From an uncultured Oscillospiraceae bacterium (GTDB lineage: Bacteria; Bacillota; Clostridia; Oscillospirales; Oscillospiraceae), in assembly GCA_934636865.1 (NCBI GenBank), contig CAKUBI010000045.1, positions 1-8,364 on the forward strand: a stretch of 8,364 nucleotides of DNA. Reading direction: 5' to 3'. The translations under genes and the position numbers were made by a program. Shown piece after piece: positions 1-4,876 of the stretch (positions within the stretch are counted from its first letter, which is position 1; each line of letters opens with the position of its first letter). Under the pieces are notes generated by a model. That model worked only from the letters and a program-made list of their open reading frames with translations, was not told where the DNA came from and ran no database searches.

Positions 1-234
1 ATCAATAAGGCAACAAAGTTGCCAACCCGCACCCGCGGTGCGGTCCCCGGCTCTTCGACGGGTTTTCGGCATTTGACCCGGCCGTCCGTGTAGCCTCGAT
101 CCCCTCGAAGAAGGGATGGTCAAGACGTGCATGTGCACAGCGTTCCAAAAAGAACGGGTTGAATTTACCATACATGAAAGCGCTTGTCAACATTTTTTTG
201 CTTTGCCGGGCGAAAAAATACGCGCGCATTTTCC
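1..234. other. Gene-free left edge with several short inverted repeats
   Basis: I see no convincing coding region here. Open frames on both strands are short or run on antisense to the deformylase gene. The stretch holds consecutive dyads: GGCAAC-aaa-GTTGCC at 9-23, CCGCACC-cgc-GGTGCGG at 27-43, and ATCCC/GGGAT arms between about 100 and 118. None is followed by a T-run, so they do not look like simple terminators. They could be part of an intergenic repeat, a structured leader, or the tail of something outside the window. Repeat status cannot be judged from one copy. Confidence 0.4.
175..189. promoter_or_regulatory. Possible LacI/CcpA-type operator (cre-like)
   Basis: TGAAAGCGCTTGTCA contains the central AAGCGCTT palindrome typical of LacI-family operators and resembles the CcpA cre consensus, although the right arm is one base out of register. 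It lies about 45-60 bases upstream of the proposed deformylase promoter. This is a motif resemblance only. The same core also turns up by chance in the terminator near 5893-5899. Confidence 0.2.
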
Positions 235-263
235 TTGCGCATCCTCTCTCCGGCTGGTACAAT
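235..263 (+). promoter_or_regulatory. Putative promoter of the deformylase/EFR1 gene pair
   Basis: TTGCGC (235-240) and TACAAT (258-263) are separated by 17 bases, and a TG dinucleotide (255-256) one base before the -10 makes an extended -10. The -10 matches the sigma-A consensus at 5 of 6 positions and the -35 at 3 of 6. Transcription would start near 270, just ahead of the ribosome binding site at 278-285. Confidence 0.45.
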
Positions 264-292
264 GGAGAAAACCATTCAGGGAGGGACGCACT

Positions 293-703
293 ATGATCCG
301 TGAGATCTGCAGGGACGAAGCTTTCCTTGCGCAGAAGGCCGCGCCCGCAACGGAGGACGATCTTCCCGCGGCGCGGGACCTGCTCGACACACTGAGCGCC
401 CATAAGGACGGCTGCGTGGGCATGGCCGCGAATATGATCGGCGTTCGCAGGCGCATCATCGCCTTTGATAACGAGGGCGAGTATATGCTCATGCTCAACC
501 CCGTCATCGTCAAGCGGTCCGGCGCATATGAGGCTGAGGAAGGCTGCCTGTCCCTCACCGGCATGAGAAAAACGAAGCGCTATCGGACCATCAAGGTCCA
601 GTGGCAGAACGAGCGCTTTCAGACGCGGCTCAAGACCTTCACCGGCTGGACCGCGGAGATCATCCAGCACGAGATCGACCACTGCGAAGGAGTTTTGATA
701 TGA
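293..703 (+). CDS. def: Divergent peptide deformylase family protein
   Basis: This 136-residue protein belongs to the polypeptide deformylase family, metalloenzymes that remove the formyl group from the N-terminal Met of nascent proteins. Motif 2 is EGCLS (83-87, with metal-ligand Cys85) and motif 3 is QHEIDH (125-130, His126 and His130 as ligands, Glu127 as catalytic base). Motif 1 is GMAANMIG (43-50), where canonical enzymes have G-x-A-A-P-Q-x-G, so the oxyanion-binding Gln is Met here. The protein is shorter than most deformylases (about 150-180 residues), and little follows motif 3. I chose the ATG at 293 because AGGGAGGG sits 7 bases upstream. An in-frame extension back to 116 lacks a ribosome site and family similarity. 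The gene overlaps the next one by ATGA, implying translational coupling. It may be a secondary deformylase or a deformylase-like protein with altered activity. Confidence 0.85.
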   Translation: MIREICRDEAFLAQKAAPATEDDLPAARDLLDTLSAHKDGCVGMAANMIGVRRRIIAFDNEGEYMLMLNPVIVKRSGAYEAEEGCLSLTGMRKTKRYRTIKVQWQNERFQTRLKTFTGWTAEIIQHEIDHCEGVLI

Positions 704-1470
704 TCCTCTATTTTTCCGGCACGGGCAACAGCAAATACGCGGCGCAGCGCATTGCGGACGCGCTGGGCGAGCCGCTGCTGAATATGAACGAGCGCATCAA
801 GGCGAACGACACCTCCCCCGCCCAAACCGGCGAACGCCTTACCATCGTCACGCCCACCTACGCCTGGCGCATCCCGCGCATCGTGCGGGACTGGCTTTTG
901 ACGACGGAGCTGCGGGGCGCGGAGCGGGCGTGGTTCGTCATGACCTGCGGCAGCGAAATCGGCGGCGCAGGCAAATACAGCGCCGCCGTCTGTCAAGCAA
1001 AAGGCCTTGCCTATATGGGCACCGCGTAGATCGTCATGCCCGAGAATTATATCGCCATGTTCAACGCCCCGCAGGCGGAGGAAGCACGAAAGATCGTCGA
1101 AAAGGCCGAGCCGGACATTGACCGCGCCATTGCCGCGATCCGGGCGGGCCAGCCCCTCGCGCCGACGCGGAAAAACCTCTACGACCGCTTTATGAGCAGG
1201 CTGGTAAATCCGGTATTCTATCCGCTGTTTGTCAAGTCAGATCCCTTCACAGTCAGCAGCGCCTGCACCGGCTGCGGCCAGTGCGCAAAGCGCTGCCCGC
1301 TGAACAGCATCACGCTCACAGACGGCCGCCCCGTCTGGGGAAAAGACTGCACGCACTGCATGGCCTGCATCTGCTGCTGCCCCGCGGAAGCCATCGAATA
1401 CGGCAAAAAGAGCCTCGGCAAGCCGCGCTATCACTTTGAAGCGCTGGGAATTTCACAGGGCCGTCCCTGA
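700..1470 (+). pseudogene. EFR1-type flavodoxin/ferredoxin protein interrupted by in-frame TAG
   Basis: Read through one stop, this frame encodes 256 codons of an EFR1-family electron-transfer protein. It has an N-terminal flavodoxin-like domain with the FMN phosphate loop SGTGNS (6-11), then a C-terminal pair of [4Fe-4S] motifs: Cys189, 192, 195, 199-Pro and Cys217, 220, 223, 227-Pro. Codon 110 (1027-1029) is TAG, in the context MGTA-stop-IVMPENYIAMF. Relatives as I recall them carry Glu there, so a single GAG to TAG change would explain it. Both halves stay in the same frame and keep all key residues, so the lesion looks recent, or is a sequencing error or a readthrough site. As separate products they would be 700-1029 and 1036-1470. 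The second ATG (1036) has no ribosome site, so an independent ferredoxin is doubtful. The start overlaps the deformylase stop by ATGA, and the deformylase tail GAAGGAG (685-691) can serve as ribosome site. Confidence 0.8.
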
Positions 1471-1496
1471 ACCCGCGCTCCCCGTTTCCCTCAAGC

Positions 1497-1536
1497 AAAA
1501 AGCACGCTTCCCGCAAAGCGGGAAGCGTGCTTTTTT
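1497..1536. terminator. Bidirectional rho-independent terminator
   Basis: Perfect 14-bp arms at 1501-1514 and 1518-1531 enclose an AAA loop. An A-run lies on the left and a T-run on the right, so both strands give a hairpin followed by U residues. It lies between two convergent genes and serves the EFR1 gene on + and the sirtuin gene on -. The T-run overlaps the sirtuin stop codon (1535-1537). Confidence 0.92.
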
Positions 1537-2401
1537 ACGCTCTGTTCAGTTCATCGAGCACTTGCCCGATGTCGCCGTCGAGCAGGATCGAGCGCTCCTC
1601 CAGCCCCTTCATCGTGACGGCCTGTCCCTGATTGATGCAGGCATAGATCGCCTTGGAATTCTGCGCCGTCATGCGCAGGAAGGGATACTTGATAATGCCG
1701 GGGGTGTTGTATCCCACGCCAAGCTCGAGGAAAAGGAGCTTCTGCCCTGCCCGGGTGCGGAGAAAATTCTCGTACCGCTCCGCCGCCATGTGCCAGCCCT
1801 CGTCCTCCACGAATTTATCGTCGCAGCGGAGGTTCATCGTCATGGGCCGTCCGCAGTGCGGGCAGCGCGGGATAAGCTCCGCCGGCACGGTCATTTCCGG
1901 CGCTTCGGGCGGGGTAAGTGCTTCGTCCGAAGCGATCGTATAGCCCTGCGCCGTGACCATGCCTTTGACGCACTCCTCGTTGTCGAACGTCTCCTGACAG
2001 CACGGCTCGCTGCACTGGAACAGGCCGTAGTCCCCCTGCGTGTAGAACAGGCGCTTTTTGTCAAAGCCCGCTCTCTGGAAGCAGTGGTCCACGTTCGTCG
2101 TCAGGACAAAGCAGTCTTTGCCTTTTACGAGCGAAAACAGATCTTCATAGACGGGCTTCGGCGCGTTCATATAACGATTGATGTAAATATAACGGCTCCA
2201 ATATGCCCAGTGCTCTTCAAGCGCTGCATACGGGTAAAACCCGCCCGCGTACATATCGTGAAAGCCGTACTTTTTCTCAAAGTCCGAAAAATACCGCCGG
2301 AACCGCTCGCCCGCGTAGGCAAAGCCCGCCGCGGCGGACAGCCCCGCGCCCGCGCCGACGACCACGGCATCCGCGTCATCGATCGCCTTCCGCAGCTGCA
2401 T
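1535..2401 (-). CDS. SirTM-type sirtuin (Sir2 family), probable protein ADP-ribosyltransferase
   Basis: This 288-residue Sir2-fold protein has the NAD-binding GAGAGLS (16-22), TTNVDHCF (101-108, with Asn103 and Asp105), a zinc-ribbon candidate set (Cys130 and Cys134 or 135, then Cys180 and Cys183), and ELGVGYNTPG (226-235) in the second half of the Rossmann fold. Where deacetylases have the catalytic His before Gly, this protein has Gln122 (TQGD, 121-124). That replacement, together with an adjacent macrodomain gene, is the hallmark of class M sirtuins, which ADP-ribosylate a lipoylated GcvH-like carrier instead of deacetylating lysines. I chose the ATG at 2401 because the Sir2 fold begins directly after it. 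It overlaps the macrodomain gene by 26 bases and has only a weak ribosome site, suggesting translational coupling. An alternative ATG at 2455 would add 18 unlikely residues but has a better GAAGGTG-like site. It is the last gene of a three-gene operon. Confidence 0.88.
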   Translation of the reverse strand: MQLRKAIDDADAVVVGAGAGLSAAAGFAYAGERFRRYFSDFEKKYGFHDMYAGGFYPYAALEEHWAYWSRYIYINRYMNAPKPVYEDLFSLVKGKDCFVLTTNVDHCFQRAGFDKKRLFYTQGDYGLFQCSEPCCQETFDNEECVKGMVTAQGYTIASDEALTPPEAPEMTVPAELIPRCPHCGRPMTMNLRCDDKFVEDEGWHMAAERYENFLRTRAGQKLLFLELGVGYNTPGIIKYPFLRMTAQNSKAIYACINQGQAVTMKGLEERSILLDGDIGQVLDELNRA

Positions 2402-3179
2402 GATCTGCGCCGAGCAGCCGCTCGTAGATCGTTTTGTCCACATCCTTGAAAACATTGAAAATCACCTTCATCCCACTGCCTGTTTCCGCCTTGTACCGCC
2501 GCACCGTCTCCACGGCGATCTCCGCCGCGCGCTCGTTCGGAAAATGAAATACGCCCGTGGAGATGCAGCAGAACGCGACGCTCTCCACGCCGTTTTGCGC
2601 CGCAAGCGTCAGGCACGCGCGGTAGCAGGAGGCAAGCAGGCGCTCGTCCTCCCGCGTCACGCGGCCCGAGACGATCGGCCCGACGGTATGGAGCACGTAG
2701 TCGCACGGCAGGTTGTAGGCCTTTGTGAGCTTCGCCCCGCCGGTCGGCTCCTCGTGTCCCTGCTCCGCCATCAGCGCGGCGCAGTCCTGCCGGAGCTGGA
2801 CGCCCGCGTAGGTGTGGATGCAGTTGTCGATGCAGGCGTGGCACGGGATGTAGCAGCCCGTCATGCCGCTGTTCGCGGCGTTCACGATAGCCCCGCATTT
2901 AAGCCTTGTGATGTCCCCCTGCCAGAGATAGAGGTCGCCGCTGACCGGTTTCAGATCGTCAAGGCCGGTGATCCCCTCGTCCGCCAGCTCCTGCCGCAGA
3001 TACGCGTCCTGCACGCTGAGAAACGCTTCGTCCGCCGCGCCGGGCGCGCGGACGTTCATCAGCGAGCGCAGGAGCCGCCGCTGGTTCTGCGCGTCCTCCG
3101 GGACGCGCAGGTCCCGGTATTCCGCCCGTTCCTTCATCAGCGACCGGATCAGATACAGCCGCCGCTCTGCCTGCGTCAT
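2376..3179 (-). CDS. Zinc-type macrodomain protein, probable protein ADP-ribose hydrolase
   Basis: This 267-residue protein has an alpha-helical, charged N-terminal extension (about 1-78) followed by a macrodomain (about 82-255). Recognisable elements are QGDITRL (87-93), IVNAANSGMTG (98-108), HTVGPIV (164-170) and the phosphate-binding loop ISTGVFHFP (206-214). Between the NAANS motif and the next helix lies PCHACIDNCIH (112-122), the Cys/His-rich signature of the zinc-containing macrodomains found beside SirTM sirtuins. Those enzymes remove ADP-ribose that the sirtuin attaches. The start at 3179 is supported by AAAGGAG 7 bases upstream. The gene ends inside the start region of the sirtuin gene, and the upstream gene stops only 20 bases away, so the three genes form one transcript. 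Which Cys and His bind zinc (likely among Cys113, His114, Cys116 and Cys120) cannot be settled by eye. Confidence 0.9.
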   Translation of the reverse strand: MTQAERRLYLIRSLMKERAEYRDLRVPEDAQNQRRLLRSLMNVRAPGAADEAFLSVQDAYLRQELADEGITGLDDLKPVSGDLYLWQGDITRLKCGAIVNAANSGMTGCYIPCHACIDNCIHTYAGVQLRQDCAALMAEQGHEEPTGGAKLTKAYNLPCDYVLHTVGPIVSGRVTREDERLLASCYRACLTLAAQNGVESVAFCCISTGVFHFPNERAAEIAVETVRRYKAETGSGMKVIFNVFKDVDKTIYERLLGADHAAAEGDR

Positions 3180-3199
3180 ATTGCACTCCTTTCCGGGCC

Positions 3200-4003
3200 T
3201 TACTTCCCGGGGAAGAAAAAGCCCACCGTCATATCAAGATAGTTCATTCCGCTGTAGTTCGGATAGCGCTCCTGCACCTTCGACCGCATTTCGTCCGCGC
3301 TCCCGCACTCCAGCGCGATCTCCTTGAGCGCCGTCAGGTAATCCACCTTGGTCTGCGCGTCCTTGAGGTCCTCGGGCGTGTAGTGCGCGGTCAGCACCAG
3401 ATCAAAGCCCCTGCGGATGCAGTAATTGAGCTGGGAGATGATGCCGTCGGCATGCGGGCAGCCCGCCACGATAGAGTGGCAGTCGTGGCCCATCATGTGC
3501 GTGTAAACGCAGTTGATCTCCGGGATCTCGAGGTCGAACGCCTCGGCGTTGGGCTTCACGGCAAAGCGGATGCCCGCGATCTCGATCTCGCCCTCCTCCA
3601 TGATGTGATCCGCTTCGCAGACGCCGGAATCAAAGCTCCCGCCGAACGCATTTTTAAAGTTTGCGATCAGTCCCGCGCCGCCGCCCGACGTGTTGTAAGC
3701 AACGGACGAGGCCGTACCGTAGGCTGGGACCTCCGGCAGGAACGACGCCCCCGCCGCGTGATAGGCAACGAACTTGCCCTCCACCGTGACGCCCTCGCCT
3801 GCGAGGAAATCCGTCAGCGCGCGGATGTTGTCAAAAAAGCAGGGCAGCTCGATCACGACGCCCCGGCCGTTTTTCGCCAGCACGAACACCTCATCGTCGA
3901 TGGGGTCGCAGGTCTGATAGGCGTAAAGGGTAATGCCGTTTTCAGTATAAATGTCCACACGGCCCTTGTCCAGCGTTACGGTGCGGTCAGCAGTCTTGTT
4001 CAT
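3200..4003 (-). CDS. Uncharacterised protein, degenerate MBL-fold-like, first gene of SirTM-macrodomain operon
   Basis: I do not recognise a named family for this 267-residue soluble protein, which has no signal peptide or membrane segment. The pattern suggests a metallo-beta-lactamase-like alpha-beta-beta-alpha fold: paired strands near 16-54 (DEVFVLAKNGRGVVIE, 37-52), a helix (57-69), and then a position where active enzymes carry HxHxDH but this one has YHAAGASFL (81-89). Later come GHDCHSIVAG (173-182) and LTAHYTPED (204-212), which resemble the downstream His motifs of that fold. So the first metal motif appears lost while two later His-containing loops remain. The ATG at 4003 has GGAGG 8 bases upstream. 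A TTG at 4018 would use that same site as coding sequence and is unlikely. It is probably the promoter-proximal gene of the operon. The MBL-fold assignment is an inference from pattern only. Confidence 0.75.
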   Translation of the reverse strand: MNKTADRTVTLDKGRVDIYTENGITLYAYQTCDPIDDEVFVLAKNGRGVVIELPCFFDNIRALTDFLAGEGVTVEGKFVAYHAAGASFLPEVPAYGTASSVAYNTSGGGAGLIANFKNAFGGSFDSGVCEADHIMEEGEIEIAGIRFAVKPNAEAFDLEIPEINCVYTHMMGHDCHSIVAGCPHADGIISQLNYCIRRGFDLVLTAHYTPEDLKDAQTKVDYLTALKEIALECGSADEMRSKVQERYPNYSGMNYLDMTVGFFFPGK

Positions 4004-4063
4004 GATAAATACCTCCAAAATAATTTTTCACTCGAAAGGTTGTATTTTTCTTTCGTTGGCCTT

Positions 4064-4092
4064 ATCATAGCGCCGTAGCGCTGATTCGTAAA
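4064..4092 (-). promoter_or_regulatory. Putative promoter of the macrodomain-sirtuin operon
   Basis: On the minus strand TTTACG (4092-4087) and TATGAT (4069-4064) are spaced by 17 bases. The -10 matches the consensus at 5 of 6 positions and the -35 at 4 of 6. The start would fall near 4057, giving a leader of about 55 bases before the ATG at 4003. The -35 lies 3 bases from a perfect 16-bp palindrome (4096-4111). Confidence 0.45.
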
Positions 4093-4095
4093 GTA

Positions 4096-4111
4096 AGCAC
4101 AATATTGTGCT
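4096..4111. promoter_or_regulatory. Perfect 16-bp palindrome, candidate operator
   Basis: AGCACAATATTGTGCT is a perfect palindrome with outer GTAA (4088-4091) and TTAC (4116-4119) also related by symmetry. It lies in the divergent intergenic region, just upstream of the proposed -35 of the minus-strand operon, where a regulator could affect both directions. There is no T-run, so it is not a terminator. The regulator is unknown; HxlR, encoded 200 bases away, is one candidate. Confidence 0.5.
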
Positions 4112-4112
4112 G

Positions 4113-4132
4113 TAGTTACCAAAAGGATACTA
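4113..4132. promoter_or_regulatory. Quasi-palindrome, candidate HxlR operator
   Basis: TAGTTACC and GGATACTA are inverted around AAAA with two mismatched central pairs. The shape, TAGT and ACTA ends around an A/T-rich centre, resembles sites bound by HxlR-family regulators. It sits directly upstream of a GGAGG (4135-4139) and about 185 bases before the hxlR-type gene, so autoregulation is plausible. The assignment is inferred from motif resemblance and position. Confidence 0.35.
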
Positions 4133-4150
4133 TTGGAGGTATCATGCCAA

Positions 4151-4297
4151 ATGATCGATAAAATGCTCATTCGCGGGGCGAAGGTCCACAACCTCAAGAA
4201 TATCGGCATGGACATTCCGCTCGGCACGATCGCCGCCCGCGGCACGCCGGAGGACATCCGCGCAAATACCGGCAGCATCACCGGACGATATCTTTAA
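4151..4297 (+). pseudogene. uvrA: Internally deleted uvrA relic (48 codons)
   Basis: The 48-codon frame starts with residues typical of the UvrA N-terminus, IRGAKVHNLKNI (7-18) and DIPLG (21-25), and then jumps straight to the UvrA C-terminus, ARGTPEDIRAN (29-39) and SITGRYL (42-48), followed by TAA. Everything between is gone: both ATPase modules, Walker A motifs, signature sequences and zinc fingers, more than 700 residues. The frame was kept across the junction. CGGCACG occurs twice around the junction (near 4224 and 4240), compatible with deletion between short repeats, although with one copy this cannot be shown. A GGAGG at 4135-4139 is about 11 bases ahead of the ATG, so a mini-peptide could still be made. 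It precedes the HxlR gene by 19 bases and probably once formed an operon with it. Confidence 0.8.
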
Positions 4298-4316
4298 ACG
4301 AAAGGAAAAAAGAACT

Positions 4317-4631
4317 ATGGAATTACCCGCCTGCCCTGTGGAAACCACGCTGATGCTCATCGGCGACAAATGGAAGGTCCTGATCCTGCGCGAGCTGATG
4401 GGCGGCACGAAGCGCTTCGGCGCGCTCAAAAAATCCATCGGCACCGTCTCACAGAAGGTGTTGACCGCGCAGCTGCGCGACATGGAGGACAAGGGCCTGC
4501 TCACGCGCAAGGTCTATGCCGAGGTCCCGCCGCGCGTGGAGTACACGCTGACGGACACCGGTTACAGCTTAAAGCCCATTCTCGACGCCATGGTCGCCTG
4601 GGGCACGGATTACCAGGAGAAAAACAGATAA
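4317..4631 (+). CDS. HxlR-family winged-helix transcriptional regulator
   Basis: This 104-residue DNA-binding protein has the full HxlR pattern: an N-terminal CPVETTLMLIGDKWK (6-20) with the near-invariant Cys6, helix LILRELMGGTKRFGALKKSI (22-41), recognition-helix region VSQKVLTAQLRDMEDKGLL (44-62), and wing VPPRVEYTLTDTGYSL (70-85). HxlR proteins act as dimers and often sense electrophiles or disulfide stress through that Cys. Length is normal for the family. The ATG at 4317 follows AAAGGA (4301-4306). The gene lies downstream of the uvrA relic, and candidate operators lie at 4096-4132. Its target is unknown. It could control itself, the relic operon or the divergent sirtuin operon. Confidence 0.93.
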   Translation: MELPACPVETTLMLIGDKWKVLILRELMGGTKRFGALKKSIGTVSQKVLTAQLRDMEDKGLLTRKVYAEVPPRVEYTLTDTGYSLKPILDAMVAWGTDYQEKNR

Positions 4632-4638
4632 GCCACAT

Positions 4639-4666
4639 TGTCCGTATTATCGGACAGTCCTTACGG
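4639..4666. promoter_or_regulatory. Nested inverted repeats upstream of the small ORF/WYL gene pair
   Basis: TGTCCG (4639-4644) and CGGACA (4651-4656) form a dyad with a 6-base centre. CCGTA (4642-4646) can alternatively pair with TACGG (4662-4666), so the two hairpins exclude each other. No T-run follows, so it is at best a weak terminator for the HxlR gene. Position just before a regulator operon fits an operator for the WYL protein or a small attenuation element. Confidence 0.35.
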
Positions 4667-4709
4667 TATGCTATCCTCACAACCTGAAAGAATAAGGGAG
4701 GATACCGCA

Positions 4710-4841
4710 ATGGAGCGTTATGATTTTCGATATGTCCGCGGTCACGTGGAGGTCTTTGACGGCAGCGGGAGCTTCTGCTTCTCCGCCGACAACATGTCCG
4801 AGGCCATGGCCGAGCTGCGCGAGGAGCTGCTCAGCGCGTAA
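4710..4841 (+). CDS. Small uncharacterised protein (43 residues)
   Basis: I do not recognise a family. The frame starts at an ATG 8 bases after GGGAGG (4696-4701), a strong ribosome site that separates it from a longer TTG-initiated reading from 4638. The product is acidic and soluble: an N-terminal half rich in aromatic and beta-forming residues (YDFRYVRGHVEVFDGSG, 4-20) and then a C-terminal helix (MSEAMAELREELLSA, 29-43). It ends 35 bases before the WYL regulator and is probably co-transcribed with it. The good ribosome site and GC-rich codon use favour a real gene. Function is unknown, and a role as a partner of the regulator is only a possibility. Confidence 0.65.
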   Translation: MERYDFRYVRGHVEVFDGSGSFCFSADNMSEAMAELREELLSA

Positions 4842-4876
4842 GGCCGCCGCGGCACCGCTCAAAAAGGAGGTGCGCT

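Noticed and set aside
2..682. 226-residue open frame on the minus strand
   Set aside because: It runs antisense to the deformylase gene, which has family motifs and a ribosome site. The product resembles nothing and reflects the GC-rich third positions.
1436..2449. 337-residue open frame on the + strand
   Set aside because: It is antisense to the sirtuin gene, is Arg- and His-rich in the way mirror frames are, and would be cut by the terminator near 1501-1536.
2400..3242. 280-residue open frame on the + strand
   Set aside because: It mirrors the macrodomain gene and has no domain or ribosome site of its own.
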